NCBI RefSeq assembly: GCF_014205175.1
Contig: NZ_JACHNA010000001.1
Span: 868,001 to 932,000 of the forward strand
Source: Micrococcus cohnii
Lineage (GTDB): Bacteria; Actinomycetota; Actinomycetes; Actinomycetales; Micrococcaceae
DNA: 64,000 nucleotides
Direction of reading: 5' to 3'
Under the pieces are notes generated by a model. It searched no databases and was not told where the DNA came from. It saw only the letters and a list, made by a program, of their open reading frames with translations. Position numbers and translations under genes: made by a program. Of this stretch, positions 27,082-38,058 are shown one piece after another. Numbering within the stretch: the first letter of the stretch is position 1; every line of letters starts with the position of its first letter.

Positions 27082-28418
27082 GAGCGCTCCTGTTCTGCGC
27101 GGTCCGGGGTCGTGTCCTGTGCGTCGTCGCTGTCATCGTCCCACGGCCGGAAGCGCGCGGGCCGCTCCGCCGTTTCGGTGACCCGCAGCCGGCTGACCCG
27201 GTTCCGCCGCGGTTCGAGGGTGTCCGCTTCCAGCACCAACCCGTGCACCGTCACCTGGGATCCGCGAATCGGCACCCGACCCAGGTGCTTGGCGAGCAGC
27301 CCGCCCACCGTGTCCACCTCGAGCTCATCGTCGAGGTCCACATCGAAGTCTTCGGCGAAGTCTGAGACGGACATGCGCGCGTCCACGCTGTACACACCCT
27401 CCTCGAGCCGTTCGACCTCCGGCAGCTCGGGCCGATCGTCCTCGTCGTAGATCTCGCCGACGATCTCCTCGATCAGATCCTCGAGCGTGACGAGACCGGC
27501 CGTGCCGCCGTACTCATCGACCACCACGGCGATGTGCGTGGACTCGCGCTGCAGCTCCTGCAGCAGCGCAGCCACGGACTTCGACTCCGGGACGAAACGC
27601 GTGTCTCGCATGACCGTGACCACCCCGTCCGTGTCCTGAGCGCCGTCCTGATGCAACGCCCGGGTGACGTCCTTGAGGTAGAGCATGCCGCGCACATCGT
27701 CCGCGTCCTCGCCGATCACCGGCACGCGCGAGCAGCCCGAGCGCAGGAACAGCTCCATCGCCTGAGCGAGCGTGTGCTCGGCGTCGATGGTGACCACGTC
27801 GGTGCGCGGAACCATCACGGCGCGCACGAGCGTGTCCCCCATTGAGAACACCGACTGGATCAGCTCGGCCTCCGAATCGGCGAGCACGTCGGCGTCGTGG
27901 GCACGGGCGACCACTTCACGCAGGTGGCGCTCCTCGAAGTCGTCCTCCTCGTCCTGGACGTGGTCATCACGGCGGCGGTCCCGGCCGAGCAGGTGGCCGA
28001 ACGGGCCCAGCAGCCTGGTGAGCAGGCGCACCAGGCCCACGGTCCGCTTCGCGACGGCGGCATCGTTGCGCGAACCGACCGGGCGCGGAGACCAGAAACC
28101 GAGCGCACCGGCCACGAGCACGAGCAGCGCGGCCGAACCGAACAGGGCGACCCAGAGCGATTCAGCCAGCTCGGCGATCGCGATGGTGGCGCACACCGCC
28201 GCGAAGGCCTCCGCGAGGAAGCGCCAGAAGCGCAGGGCGGCCAGATGCCGCTCAAGGTCACCCGTGACGGTCAGCACGCTGGCGTCATCGCGTTCGCGGG
28301 CGATCTCCTCGGCATCGCGCCGGTTCAGGTAGGTGAAGGCGGCCTCGGCCAGCGCGAGCAGCCAGGTCAGGGCGAACAGGGCCAGGAACACCAGGCCCAG
28401 CATGAGGACGGAATACAC
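27078..28418 (-). CDS. CNNM/CorC-type membrane protein with CBS domains ('hemolysin' family)
   Basis: A 446-aa protein with two or three N-terminal membrane segments, a paired CBS-domain module (from VMVPRTDVVTIDAEHTL to TLEDLIEEIVGEI, about residues 190-325) and a C-terminal CorC/HlyC transporter-associated domain. The family is annotated as hemolysin for historical reasons; members act in Mg2+ or Co2+ efflux. The CNNM membrane core seems shorter than in full-length transporters, so transport activity is uncertain. The last 30 residues are very acidic. Coupled to era and 9 bp after ybeY. Confidence 0.9.
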   Translation of the reverse strand: MYSVLMLGLVFLALFALTWLLALAEAAFTYLNRRDAEEIARERDDASVLTVTGDLERHLAALRFWRFLAEAFAAVCATIAIAELAESLWVALFGSAALLVLVAGALGFWSPRPVGSRNDAAVAKRTVGLVRLLTRLLGPFGHLLGRDRRRDDHVQDEEDDFEERHLREVVARAHDADVLADSEAELIQSVFSMGDTLVRAVMVPRTDVVTIDAEHTLAQAMELFLRSGCSRVPVIGEDADDVRGMLYLKDVTRALHQDGAQDTDGVVTVMRDTRFVPESKSVAALLQELQRESTHIAVVVDEYGGTAGLVTLEDLIEEIVGEIYDEDDRPELPEVERLEEGVYSVDARMSVSDFAEDFDVDLDDELEVDTVGGLLAKHLGRVPIRGSQVTVHGLVLEADTLEPRRNRVSRLRVTETAERPARFRPWDDDSDDAQDTTPDRAEQERS

Positions 28419-28427
28419 GGCGGGCGA

Positions 28428-28901
28428 TCAGTCCTCGATCGTCGGGGCCGGGGCCGGCCGACCGAGCACCTCGGTGACCAGCGAGCCCTGCAGCGTGAAC
28501 ATCTCGTCGCGTTCGGCTTCGTCGACGTGGTCGTAGCCGAGCAGATGCAGCAGTCCGTGTGTGAGCAGCAGCATCAGCTCGTCGTCCCGGGTGTGGCCGC
28601 CGCGCTCGGCCTGGCGCGCCGCCACCTCGGGGCACAGGACGATGTCGCCCAGCACCCCCTCGGACGGGTTCTCGTCCGTGCCCGGAGCGAGCTCGTCCAT
28701 GGGCAGGCTCATTACATCGGTGGGCCCGTCCAAGCCCATCCACTCGACGTGCAGCCGGGCCATGCGCTGCTCATCGACGACGGTCACCGCCGTCTCGGCG
28801 GCCGGGTGCACGTGCAGCCGCTCATAGACGTGGCGTGCCATCGTCAGCAGATCCTGCTCGGGCACATCGACGCCCGACTCGTTGACGATCTCGACGGCCA
28901 T
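28428..28901 (-). CDS. ybeY: Endoribonuclease YbeY
   Basis: Zn-dependent RNase needed for 16S rRNA 3'-end maturation and ribosome quality control. The 157-aa protein carries the metal motif HGLLHLLGYDH (three His), with the conserved TDVMSLPMDE and LGDIVLCPE upstream. It lies 21 bp after phoH and before the CBS-domain and era genes, the usual order. Confidence 0.95.
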   Translation of the reverse strand: MAVEIVNESGVDVPEQDLLTMARHVYERLHVHPAAETAVTVVDEQRMARLHVEWMGLDGPTDVMSLPMDELAPGTDENPSEGVLGDIVLCPEVAARQAERGGHTRDDELMLLLTHGLLHLLGYDHVDEAERDEMFTLQGSLVTEVLGRPAPAPTIED

Positions 28902-28922
28902 GCGCTTCTCCTCTCGTGCCCG

Positions 28923-29993
<1,071 letters not shown>

Positions 29994-30032
29994 CACCTCG
30001 TGTGTGCGAGACGTGTGCGGTCGACCGGGCAC

Positions 30033-30038
30033 ATTCTA
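30033..30038 (-). promoter_or_regulatory. Internal -10 upstream of phoH
   Basis: TAGAAT on the minus strand in the 55-bp rsmE-phoH gap; it could let phoH-ybeY-era be transcribed apart from hrcA-dnaJ. Confidence 0.4.
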
Positions 30039-30048
30039 CGCACCCCGG

Positions 30049-30801
30049 TCACCACCGACCGAGCCGGTGCTGCATCACAGCCAGACCGGTCGGCCCGGCC
30101 GTCGAGGCGCGCAGCACGTGCGGCCCCAGACGCACGGGCAGGGCCCCGGACGCCGTGAGCGCCATCAGCTCCGCCGCGGAGACACCGCCCTCCGGGCCGA
30201 CGACCAGGGCGATGCGCCGCGCCTGCGCCCAGCTCTGCTCGGGCAGCGTGGACAGACTCTGTTCGGCCTGCTCATGCAGCACCAGCACGCAGACGTCCTC
30301 GGCGGCCAGAGCGGCCACGCCCGTGCCGGAGACGGTCGGGTCCAGCCGCGGCACGATCCCGCGGCGTGCCTGCTTCGCCGCCGTCGCGAGCGCGTCGGCC
30401 CACTTCTGCCGAGCACGCTCGGCTTTGGCTCCCTTCCAGCGCACGATCGACCGCTCGGCCTCCCACGGGACGACGCCGCCGACGCCGAGCTCGACGGCCG
30501 TCTGAGCGGCCAGCAGGTCTCGGTCACCCTTGGACAGCGCCTGCACGAGCACCACGTCGGGCCCCTCGACCGGTTCGTCATCGCGTGCGCGAACCACCAC
30601 GAGCACGCGCTCGCTCTGGGCCTGCAGAACCTCACCGTGCACACGAGCGCCGCGGCCGTCGGCCACGAGGATCGGCTCCGACGGACCCAGCCGCATGACC
30701 GTCGCCGCGTGCCGGGCCTCGGGGCCGGTGAGCTCGACGTGCCCTCCGGGCTCGAGCCCATCGAGTCCGCCCGCCGGCACCAGGAACAGCGGCGCCGTCA
30801 C
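30049..30801 (-). CDS. rsmE: 16S rRNA (uracil-1498-N3)-methyltransferase
   Basis: SPOUT-class methylase for U1498 of 16S rRNA. The 250-aa protein shows the N-terminal PUA-like part ([13 protein letters not shown]), [14 protein letters not shown], and the SAM-binding knot with [12 protein letters not shown] and [12 protein letters not shown]. Its ATG overlaps the dnaJ stop by 4 bp. dnaJ-rsmE pairs are common in Gram-positive bacteria. Confidence 0.95.
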   Translation of the reverse strand: MTAPLFLVPAGGLDGLEPGGHVELTGPEARHAATVMRLGPSEPILVADGRGARVHGEVLQAQSERVLVVVRARDDEPVEGPDVVLVQALSKGDRDLLAAQTAVELGVGGVVPWEAERSIVRWKGAKAERARQKWADALATAAKQARRGIVPRLDPTVSGTGVAALAAEDVCVLVLHEQAEQSLSTLPEQSWAQARRIALVVGPEGGVSAAELMALTASGALPVRLGPHVLRASTAGPTGLAVMQHRLGRW

Positions 30802-31937
30802 AGGTTCTTCAGGTTCTCGCGGATCCGGGCGAACATGCCTTTGTGCTGGGCCGCGCCGTGCACGACCTCCTCGCCGCGCAGCTCGGCCAGCCGTTCGAGC
30901 AGCTCCTTCTGCTCACCGGTCAGGTCCGTCGGCGTGGCGACGAGGACGTTCACGCGCAGGTCGCCTCGTCCTCCAGAGCGCAGGCGTGTGACGCCGAGCC
31001 CCGAGAGGACCTCGACGTGTCCGGGCTGGGTTCCCGGCTCGAGCGTGACGCTGTGCTTGCCGTCCAGCGTGTCGAGAGTCAGGGTCGTGCCGAGCGCGGC
31101 CGCGGCCATCGGCACCGTGATGGTGGTGCTCAGGTCGTCGCCGTCGCGCTTGAAGGTCTCGTCCTCCTCGACCTCGACGTGCACGAACAAGTCGCCGTTC
31201 GGGCCGCCGCCGGGCCCCGCCTCCCCGCGTCCGGCCAGGTGGATGCGCGTGCCGGTGTCCACCCCGGCGGGGATCTTCAGCGTCAGCTGCTGCTCGTCGC
31301 GCACGCGCCCCTGGCCCGAGCACTCGTGACACGGGTTGGGCAGGGTGGTGCCGAAGCCCTGGCACGCCGGGCATGCCTCCTGAGCCATGATCGTGCCGAG
31401 CACGGAGCGGACCTGACGCTGCACCACACCCTGGCCCTGGCACGTCGAACAGGTCTCGGGACCGGTACCGGGCTCGCAGCACGAGCCCTCGCACCGCGTG
31501 CACCGCACCGCGGTCTGCAGGCGCAGCTGCTGTTCGGAGCCGAAGACGGCGTCGCGCAGCGAGATGCGCACCGCCACGCGCGCGTCCTGGCCTCGACGGG
31601 CACGCGAGGCCGGGCCGCGGCCGCCCCCGGCGGCGCCGCCCATGAAGGTCTCGAACAGATCGGAGAAGGTGCCGCCGAAGCCTCCCGGGAACCCTCCGCC
31701 GAAGCCGCCGCCGAACCCGGCGCCGCCGTTCTCGTCGCCGGTGGCGTCGTAATTGCGCCGTTTCTCCTCGTCGGAGAGCACCTCATAGGCGTGGGAGATC
31801 CGCTTGAACTGGTCGGCGGCCTCCTCGGACGGGTTGACGTCCGGGTGGTGCTTGCGCGCGAGTTTGCGATAGGCGCGCCGGATCTCCTCCTGGCTGGCGT
31901 CGCGGCTCAGGCCGAGCGTCTCGTAATGGTCTGACAC
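30798..31937 (-). CDS. dnaJ: Chaperone DnaJ (Hsp40, second actinobacterial type)
   Basis: Co-chaperone that delivers substrates to DnaK and stimulates its ATPase. The 379-aa protein has a J domain with HPD at 31-33, a long Gly/Phe-rich linker, a zinc region and two C-terminal substrate domains. Of four CxxCxGxG motifs, three are standard ([24 protein letters not shown]) and the first ends in Cys instead of Gly (CTRCEGSC), with another Cys directly after. Linked to hrcA, so likely the HrcA-regulated DnaJ2 rather than the dnaK-operon DnaJ1. Confidence 0.95.
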   Translation of the reverse strand: MSDHYETLGLSRDASQEEIRRAYRKLARKHHPDVNPSEEAADQFKRISHAYEVLSDEEKRRNYDATGDENGGAGFGGGFGGGFPGGFGGTFSDLFETFMGGAAGGGRGPASRARRGQDARVAVRISLRDAVFGSEQQLRLQTAVRCTRCEGSCCEPGTGPETCSTCQGQGVVQRQVRSVLGTIMAQEACPACQGFGTTLPNPCHECSGQGRVRDEQQLTLKIPAGVDTGTRIHLAGRGEAGPGGGPNGDLFVHVEVEEDETFKRDGDDLSTTITVPMAAAALGTTLTLDTLDGKHSVTLEPGTQPGHVEVLSGLGVTRLRSGGRGDLRVNVLVATPTDLTGEQKELLERLAELRGEEVVHGAAQHKGMFARIRENLKNL

Positions 31938-32018
31938 GGGGGCACTTCCTTGTTCGACGTGGGGACGGTTGTTCGACGGGACGGCGGGCAGGGCGTCTCA
32001 CGCGCCCGGGGCGTCCGC

Positions 32019-33032
32019 TCAGGTGGTGAGAATGCGCGAGAGGTAGCGGGCGATGGCCCGGACGGCGGCCATGGTGCCCGGATAGTCCATGCGCGTGGGG
32101 CCAACGACCCCGAGCTTGGCGACCGCACCGGGACCGTAGGAGGCCGCCACGACCGAGGCATCGGCGAGCGACCCGGAATTCTCCGAGCCGATCCGCACGC
32201 TGAGTCCGCGCACGTCCTGCTCCATCTCTGTGAGCAGCCGCAAGAGCACGACCTGCTCCTCGAGGGCCTCGAGGATGGGACCGATCGAGTCCGGAAAGTC
32301 CCCGGGCGAGCGGGCCAGGTTGGCGGTGCCCGCCATGACGATCCGGTCCTGTCGTCCCGCCTGAAGCAGCGACCGCACGGCCTCGACGAGGGTGCCGAGC
32401 ACTGGCCGCTCCTGGGGCGGGACCCGCTCGGGCGCCGAGTCCAGCGCTGCGGCGGCCTGCGCCGGAGTGAGGTCGTCGACGCACTGCCGCAGCACCGTGC
32501 GCAGCGCCGCGAGCCCGGCCTCGTCCGGGGCGCCGTCGACGGACACGACCCGCTGATCCACGCGTCCCGAGGAGAGGATCAGCACCACCAGCACACGGCC
32601 GGGCGCCAGCCCGACCAGCTCCAGATGCCGCACCGTCGAGCCGTCGTCATGAGGGAACTGGGCGACGGCGACCTGGTGTGTGAGCTGCGCGAGCAGCCGC
32701 ACCGTCGTCTCCATCATCTCCTCCATGTCCGCCTCGGGCTCCAGCAGGGAGTTGACGGCCCGGCGCTCGGCGGCCGAGAGAGGCTTCACCTCACACAATC
32801 GGTCGACGAACACGCGGTAGCCCATGTCCGTCGGGATCCGCCCGGCCGAGGTGTGCGGGGCGATGATGAGCCCCTCCTCCTCGAGGGCCGCCATGTCATT
32901 GCGCACGGTGGCCGAGGACACCTCGAGGCCGTGACGCTCGACGAGGGCCTTCGACCCGACGGGCTCACGCAGCGCGACGTAGTCCTCGACGATCGCCTGC
33001 AGCACCTGGAGGCGACGTGGCTGTTCGCTCAT
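32019..33032 (-). CDS. hrcA: Heat-inducible transcription repressor HrcA
   Basis: Represses heat-shock genes by binding CIRCE operators; activity depends on GroEL. The 337-aa protein has an N-terminal winged helix (SKALVERHGLEVSSATVRNDMAALEEEGLI, i.e. about residues 25-55), then HTSAGRIPTDMGYRVFVD and the GAF-like dimer domain ending in PTRMDYPGTM. ATG 33032 has GGAGGGAG at about 12 nt. A CIRCE-like repeat lies 88 bp upstream, so it is autoregulated with dnaJ. Confidence 0.95.
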   Translation of the reverse strand: MSEQPRRLQVLQAIVEDYVALREPVGSKALVERHGLEVSSATVRNDMAALEEEGLIIAPHTSAGRIPTDMGYRVFVDRLCEVKPLSAAERRAVNSLLEPEADMEEMMETTVRLLAQLTHQVAVAQFPHDDGSTVRHLELVGLAPGRVLVVLILSSGRVDQRVVSVDGAPDEAGLAALRTVLRQCVDDLTPAQAAAALDSAPERVPPQERPVLGTLVEAVRSLLQAGRQDRIVMAGTANLARSPGDFPDSIGPILEALEEQVVLLRLLTEMEQDVRGLSVRIGSENSGSLADASVVAASYGPGAVAKLGVVGPTRMDYPGTMAAVRAIARYLSRILTT

Positions 33033-33119
33033 CCTCGGATGTCTCCCTCCTGCGCTCTGGACTGCTCTGGCTCGGGGCCCGACCCGACGCGGACGCTCTG
33101 CCGCGCTGCCGGCCGGATG

Positions 33120-33146
33120 CTGGCACTCGACAGGGTGAAGTGCCAG
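33120..33146 (-). promoter_or_regulatory. CIRCE operator of hrcA-dnaJ
   Basis: CTGGCACTC, nine bases, AAGTGCCAG. The consensus is TTAGCACTC-N9-GAGTGCTAA; here the two outermost bases of each arm differ in a compensated way, giving 8-bp complementary arms plus one mismatched inner pair. It begins about 14 nt downstream of the -10 at 33160, where a repressor would block initiation. Confidence 0.85.
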
Positions 33147-33159
33147 CGCTCGAGGCTCC

Positions 33160-33165
33160 ATGCTA
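33160..33165 (-). promoter_or_regulatory. -10 element of hrcA-dnaJ
   Basis: TAGCAT on the minus strand, 14 bp upstream of the CIRCE element; implies a leader of about 120 nt. Confidence 0.5.
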
Positions 33166-33235
33166 CGTGCTGTCCGCCCGTCCACCGAGCCGCGGCAGAG
33201 GCGGTTCGCTCACAGCCGCGCCCGCCGGCGGACGC

Positions 33236-33241
33236 TAGCGT
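33236..33241 (+). promoter_or_regulatory. -10 element for the DUF3097 gene
   Basis: TAGCGT, 8 nt before ATG 33250; leaderless layout. Confidence 0.4.
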
Positions 33242-33249
33242 GGTCGCCC

Positions 33250-34119
33250 ATGGACTGGAACACGTGGGGCCCGGCGGGCCACGACAAGCTCACCCGACCG
33301 CCCGCGGCCGACGTACCGGACGTGCCCGCGCGCCGCGGCACCGTCGTGGAGGACGTCTCCACCGGCTTTGTCGGCGCGGTGGTCCGAGTGCAGCGCAGCG
33401 GCGGCGTCCACGTGGTTGTCCTCGAGGATCGCCGCGGCACCACGCGCAGCTTCCCGCTCGGTCCGGGGTTCTGGATCGACGGCCGACCCGTGCGCCTGAC
33501 CCCGCCCCGGCCCGATCCCGCGGCGGCACCGCGCGGCCCCGCCCGGACGGCCTCCGGATCGGTGAAGGTGACCGGGGCGCGGGCCAGGACCGCGCGTGCC
33601 TCCCGCATCTGGGTCGAGGGCGTGCACGACGCCGAGCTGATCGAGAAGGTCTGGGGCGAGGACCTGCGCCTGGAGGGGATCGTCGTCGAGCCCCTCCACG
33701 GCGTCGACGACCTCGGCGGTCTCATCAGCGAGTTCGGCCCCTCGCCCACTCGCCGGCTCGGCATCCTCGTCGACCACCTGGTTCCCGGTTCCAAGGAGGA
33801 GCGGATCGCGGCGCAGGCGATGCGCGTGCCCGGTGCCGCCGGCAACGTGCTGATCCTCGGCCATCCTTATGTGGACGTCTGGCAGGTGATCAAGCCTCAG
33901 GTGCTGGGCATCGAGGCATGGCCGGTCGTCCCGAAGGGTCAGGACTGGAAGACCGGAGTCCTCAAGGGCCTCGGCCTGCCGCACGCCACCCCGGCGGACA
34001 TCGGACTGGGGTGGAAGCGCCTGCTCTCGCACGTGCGCACCTACGCGGACCTGGAGCCGGCACTGCTGGGCCGCGTCGAGGAGCTCATCGACTTCCTCAC
34101 CGAGCCGGAGGCCCGCTGA
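33250..34119 (+). CDS. DUF3097 family protein
   Basis: A 289-aa actinobacterial protein of the DUF3097 family. An N-terminal beta-rich part (RRGTVVEDVSTGFVGAVVRV and GFWIDGRPVRLTPP) is followed by a region with IWVEGVHDAELIEKVWGEDLR, LGILVDHLVPGSKEE and VLILGHPYVDVW; the acidic residues resemble a Toprim-like nucleotide-handling fold, but I cannot prove catalysis. Function is unknown. The longer frame from 33160 would lie over the hrcA promoter, and ATG 33250 is supported by the -10 at 33236. Divergent from hrcA and followed by a DUF4870 gene. Confidence 0.88.
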   Translation: MDWNTWGPAGHDKLTRPPAADVPDVPARRGTVVEDVSTGFVGAVVRVQRSGGVHVVVLEDRRGTTRSFPLGPGFWIDGRPVRLTPPRPDPAAAPRGPARTASGSVKVTGARARTARASRIWVEGVHDAELIEKVWGEDLRLEGIVVEPLHGVDDLGGLISEFGPSPTRRLGILVDHLVPGSKEERIAAQAMRVPGAAGNVLILGHPYVDVWQVIKPQVLGIEAWPVVPKGQDWKTGVLKGLGLPHATPADIGLGWKRLLSHVRTYADLEPALLGRVEELIDFLTEPEAR

Positions 34120-34228
34120 GCGTAGACTGGCGCCCAACTCGTGGGCTGTCGGCCGTCTCGGCCGCCAGCATCCCACCCGGGCGCACGGCCCGACGACCCA
34201 GCCGCCACCGACCGCGAAGGACTCCTCC

Positions 34229-34702
34229 GTGTCGCAGACCCCTCGCCGGGCCACGCCGAAGCGGGCCGCCTCGGCCGCCCCCGCCCAGCCCGTCGCCGCC
34301 GCGCCTGACGCCCCCGGCTCCACCGGCACGGCGTCATGGTCCGCCCCCGAGCACGGTCCGGGCGCCCCACTGACGGCGAAGCAGGACCGTGAACGGGCCA
34401 CACTCGCGCACTTTGGCGTCGCACTGGGATTCGCCGCTCCCCTGGCCGTGTGGCTGCTGTATCGGGATCGAGGACCGTTCACAGCGCAGGAGGCCAAGGA
34501 AGCGCTGAACTTCGCCGTGCCGCCGACACTGCTGATGGTGCTCTTCTTCTTCCTGAGCCTGCTGCCGGTCATGGGCCCGGTGTTCGCGGTCCTGGCCGCG
34601 CTGACCTGGATCGCCATGGCGGTCTACGGGCTCATGGGCGGATCACAAGTGAACCGGGGACGACCGTACCGCTACCCGTTCAATCTGCGGATCCTGCGCT
34701 GA
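34229..34702 (+). CDS. DUF4870-like membrane protein
   Basis: A 157-aa protein with a Pro/Ala-rich hydrophilic N-terminus of about 55 residues, then LAHFGVALGFAAPLAVWLL, a FTAQEAKEALNFAVP loop and two more helices, the typical DUF4870 pattern (the conserved 'EALNF' loop). Function unknown. GTG 34229 has GAAGGA at 8 nt. Convergent with hemW, with a stem-loop in between. Confidence 0.85.
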   Translation: MSQTPRRATPKRAASAAPAQPVAAAPDAPGSTGTASWSAPEHGPGAPLTAKQDRERATLAHFGVALGFAAPLAVWLLYRDRGPFTAQEAKEALNFAVPPTLLMVLFFFLSLLPVMGPVFAVLAALTWIAMAVYGLMGGSQVNRGRPYRYPFNLRILR

Positions 34703-34707
34703 GTCGA

Positions 34708-34752
34708 ACGGTCGGGCGACGGTCGGCGGCGAGCCGTCCACCGCCCGACCGT
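34708..34752. terminator. Stem-loop between convergent DUF4870 and hemW genes
   Basis: ACGGTCGGGCG and CGCCCGACCGT, 11-bp perfect arms around a 23-nt loop that can itself pair. Probably ends both transcripts; no U-tract. Confidence 0.55.
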
Positions 34753-34781
34753 CGTGACGGGCCTGCCTCACGACGCCCCCG

Positions 34782-36065
34782 TCAGAAGCCGAGCAGCTCG
34801 CGCACGATCTGGTCGTTGCGCAACCGCCCCTGCAGAGTCGGGACGATCCGACCTCGCAGCGCCTCAGCGCCCTCAACGAGCCCCTCGGCGATCAGCCCGG
34901 CGACGGACTCACGCGCGTGCCGCCGCTGCGCCGGGGACGCCTCGTCGAACACGGACATGTCCAGGCCCGTGTCCAGCCGCACCGCGAGCATGACGCGTTC
35001 GAGCAGCCGCGCCTCGGCGTCGGGCGTCTCCCGACCGACCGCCGGCGTGGTTCCCTGAGCGAGGCGCTGAGCATAAGCGGCCGGGTGCTTGGCGTTCCAG
35101 AACCGGACGCCGGCCAGGTGCGAGTGGGCGCCAGGGCCCACACCCCACCAGTCCTGGTCCAGCCAGTAGACCATGTTGTGGCGGGCACGCCGGGCTCCCG
35201 TGCCGTCGGGGTCCCGGGCCCAGTTCGAGACCTCGTACCACCGGTACCCGGCTGCGCCGAGCAGCTCGTCGGCGAGCAGGTACTTGTCCGCCTGGTCGTC
35301 GGGGTCGACGTCGGGGATCTGCCCGCGCGCGACCTGCGAGCCGAACTTCGTCCCCTCCTCGACGATCAGCGAGTAGGCGCTCACGTGATCCGGTTCGAGA
35401 CCGATCACCGCCTCCAGGCTCCGGCGCCAGTCCTGCATCGACTCCCCCGGGGTGCCGTAGATCAGGTCCAGGGACACCTCGAGCCCGGCCTGCTTCGCCG
35501 CGGCGACCGCCCGCGGAATGTTCTCGGGGGTGTGTGTGCGCTCCAGCGTGGCGAGCACATGCGGCACGGCGGACTGCATGCCGACGGACACGCGCGTGAC
35601 GCCCGCTCGAGCGAGCTCGTCGAGATACGCGGCGTCGACGGTGTCCGGATTGGCCTCGACGCTGATCTCGGCGCCGGGGGCCATGCCGAACCTGTCCCGG
35701 GCGGCGTGCACGACGCGGGCCAGGTCAGAGGCGGGCAGCAGCGTGGGGGTGCCGCCTCCCACGAAGACGGTGTGCAGCTCACGGGCGGGTACCTCGGAGG
35801 CGGCCAGCACGTCCACGGCATGGTCCAGCTCGGCGATGGCCGTGTCGACATAGTCGGCACGCCCGGCACCGGGACCGAGGTCGGCCGAGGTGTACGTGTT
35901 GAAGTCACAGTAGCCGCATCGGACCGTGCAGAACGGCACATGCACATAGAGACTGAACGTGCGCGGGCGGCCCGACGCGGCTGCCTCACGCACACGCCGG
36001 CCCACTGGCTCGGGCAGCCGGCCGTCCTCGGGCACCGGGTCCCCGAGCGGCAGCGTCGCGGGCAC
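34782..36065 (-). CDS. hemW: Radical SAM haem chaperone HemW
   Basis: Haem-delivery protein of the radical SAM family, often misnamed coproporphyrinogen III oxidase. The 427-aa protein has the cluster motif Cys46-x3-Cys50-x2-Cys53 (FCTVRCGYC), and the HemW-type block RHNMVYWLDQDWWGVGPGAHS. It lacks the extra Cys of true HemN after the motif (F in CDFN), as expected. GTG 36065, 5 bp after the lepA stop, is my start; the open frame to 36152 lies inside lepA and is only Arg/Pro/Ser-rich. lepA-hemW is a common pair. Confidence 0.93.
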   Translation of the reverse strand: MPATLPLGDPVPEDGRLPEPVGRRVREAAASGRPRTFSLYVHVPFCTVRCGYCDFNTYTSADLGPGAGRADYVDTAIAELDHAVDVLAASEVPARELHTVFVGGGTPTLLPASDLARVVHAARDRFGMAPGAEISVEANPDTVDAAYLDELARAGVTRVSVGMQSAVPHVLATLERTHTPENIPRAVAAAKQAGLEVSLDLIYGTPGESMQDWRRSLEAVIGLEPDHVSAYSLIVEEGTKFGSQVARGQIPDVDPDDQADKYLLADELLGAAGYRWYEVSNWARDPDGTGARRARHNMVYWLDQDWWGVGPGAHSHLAGVRFWNAKHPAAYAQRLAQGTTPAVGRETPDAEARLLERVMLAVRLDTGLDMSVFDEASPAQRRHARESVAGLIAEGLVEGAEALRGRIVPTLQGRLRNDQIVRELLGF

Positions 36066-36069
36066 GGGG

Positions 36070-37932
36070 CTACTTCTTCGCCGCCGCGGCCTTGTCCGCG
36101 GACGACTCGGAGGACAGCGCCGCGATGAACGCCTCCTGGGGCACCTCGACACGGCCGACCATCTTCATGCGCTTCTTGCCCTCCTTCTGCTTCTCGAGCA
36201 GCTTGCGTTTGCGCGAGATGTCACCGCCGTAGCACTTGGAGAGCACGTCCTTGCGGATCGCGCGGATGTTCTCGCGGGCGATGATGCGCGAGCCGATGGC
36301 CGCCTGGATGGGCACCTCGTACTGCTGACGCGGGATCAGCTCCTTGAGCTTGCCCGTCATCATCACGCCGTAGGAGTAGGCGTTGTCCTTGTGGGTGATG
36401 GCGCTGAACGCGTCGACCTGTTCGCCCTGCAGCAGGATGTCCACCTTGACCAGGTCGGAGGTCTGCACACCGTCGGCCTTCCAGTCCAGGGAGGCGTACC
36501 CCCGCGTGCGGGACTTCAGCTGATCGAAGAAGTCGAACACGATCTCGGCCAGCGGGATCCAGTAGCGGATCTCGACGCGTTCCTCAGACAGGTAGTCCAT
36601 GCCCGTGAGGCTGCCGCGCTTGGACTGGCACAGCTCCATGACGGCGCCGATGAACTCCGCCGGCACGATAACGGTGGCCGAGGCCATCGGCTCGGTCACG
36701 CCGAGGATCTTGCCCTCGGGGAACTCAGAGGGGTTGGTCACGGTGACCACCTCCTTGTCCTCCTTGGTCACGTCGTAGACGACGTTCGGGGCCGTCGAGA
36801 TCAAGTCGAGGTCGAACTCGCGCTCGAGGCGTTCGCGCACGATCTCCAGATGCAGCAGGCCGAGGAAGCCGACGCGGAAGCCGAAGCCCAGCGCCACGGA
36901 GGTCTCGGGCTCGTAGACGAGCGCGGCGTCGTTGAGCTTGAGCTTGTCCAGGGCGTCGCGCAGCGTCGGGTAGTCCGAGCCGTCGATCGGGTACAGGCCG
37001 GAGAACACCATGGGCTTGGGGTCCTCGTAGCCGCCGATCCGGTCTTCTGCCGGGCGGGCGCTGTTCGTCACGGTGTCGCCGACCTTGGATTGGCGCACGT
37101 CCTTCACACCGGTGATCAGGTAGCCCACCTCGCCGACCGACAAGCCCTTCGTCGGCTTCGGCTCGGGCGAGGACACGCCGATCTCAAGCAGCTCGTGGGT
37201 GGCGCCCGTGGACATCATCGTGATCTTCTCGCGCGGCGAGAGCGTGCCGTCGACGACGCGAACATAGGTGACGACGCCCCGGTAGGTGTCGTAGACCGAG
37301 TCGAAGATCATCGCGCGGGCCGGGGCGTCCGCCACACCCACGGGGGCCGGTGTAGCCGTGACGACCTCGTCGAGCAGCGCTTCGACGCCCACGCCGGTCT
37401 TGCCGGAGACGCGCAGCACGTCGTCGGCGTCACAGCCGATGAGCGTGGCGATCTCCGCCGCATAGCGGTCCGGGTCCGCGGCGGGCAGGTCGATCTTGTT
37501 GAGCACGGGGATGATCTCGAGCTCGTGCTCCATCGCCATGTACAGGTTCGCCAGGGTCTGCGCCTCGATGCCCTGAGCGGCGTCCACGAGCAGAATCGCC
37601 GCCTCGCACGCGGCGAGGGACCGCGAGACCTCGTAGGTGAAGTCGACGTGCCCGGGCGTGTCGATCATGTTCAGCGCGTAGTTGACGCCGTCGACCTCCC
37701 ACGGCATGCGCACCGCCTGGGACTTGATGGTGATGCCACGCTCGCGCTCGATGTCCATGCGGTCCAGGTACTGGGCCTTCATGTCACGCGGCTGCACGAC
37801 CCCGGTCGCCTGCAGCATGCGGTCGGCCAGCGTGGACTTGCCGTGGTCGATGTGCGCGATGATGCAGAAATTGCGGATCACGGCCGGATCGGTGCGGGCC
37901 GGGACCGGAGGATTGGACGCCAGGGGCGACAC
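36070..37932 (-). CDS. lepA: Elongation factor 4 (LepA)
   Basis: Ribosomal GTPase that aids translation initiation or back-translocation under stress. The 620-aa protein has G1 AHIDHGKS (26-33), the [10 protein letters not shown] switch, [14 protein letters not shown], the EF-G-like domains and the LepA-specific C-terminal domain ([19 protein letters not shown]). The start is GTG 37932, with AAGGAA 7 nt upstream; an upstream in-frame extension to 38691 runs antisense through the PemK-like gene and is a shadow. Confidence 0.96.
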   Translation of the reverse strand: MSPLASNPPVPARTDPAVIRNFCIIAHIDHGKSTLADRMLQATGVVQPRDMKAQYLDRMDIERERGITIKSQAVRMPWEVDGVNYALNMIDTPGHVDFTYEVSRSLAACEAAILLVDAAQGIEAQTLANLYMAMEHELEIIPVLNKIDLPAADPDRYAAEIATLIGCDADDVLRVSGKTGVGVEALLDEVVTATPAPVGVADAPARAMIFDSVYDTYRGVVTYVRVVDGTLSPREKITMMSTGATHELLEIGVSSPEPKPTKGLSVGEVGYLITGVKDVRQSKVGDTVTNSARPAEDRIGGYEDPKPMVFSGLYPIDGSDYPTLRDALDKLKLNDAALVYEPETSVALGFGFRVGFLGLLHLEIVRERLEREFDLDLISTAPNVVYDVTKEDKEVVTVTNPSEFPEGKILGVTEPMASATVIVPAEFIGAVMELCQSKRGSLTGMDYLSEERVEIRYWIPLAEIVFDFFDQLKSRTRGYASLDWKADGVQTSDLVKVDILLQGEQVDAFSAITHKDNAYSYGVMMTGKLKELIPRQQYEVPIQAAIGSRIIARENIRAIRKDVLSKCYGGDISRKRKLLEKQKEGKKRMKMVGRVEVPQEAFIAALSSESSADKAAAAKK

Positions 37933-38046
37933 GGGCACTTCCTTTGCTCGTCTCGTGTGCGGGACAGATGCTGCTTCCAGCCTGAGGCGCCATTCTTCCA
38001 CGTCCACGCGCCGAAGGCCCACGTGCTCGGGCGAACGGCCGCCGCA

Positions 38047-38052
38047 TAGGCT
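38047..38052 (+). promoter_or_regulatory. -10 element for the PemK-like gene
   Basis: TAGGCT, 6 nt before ATG 38059; leaderless layout. Confidence 0.4.
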
Positions 38053-38058
38053 GAGCGC

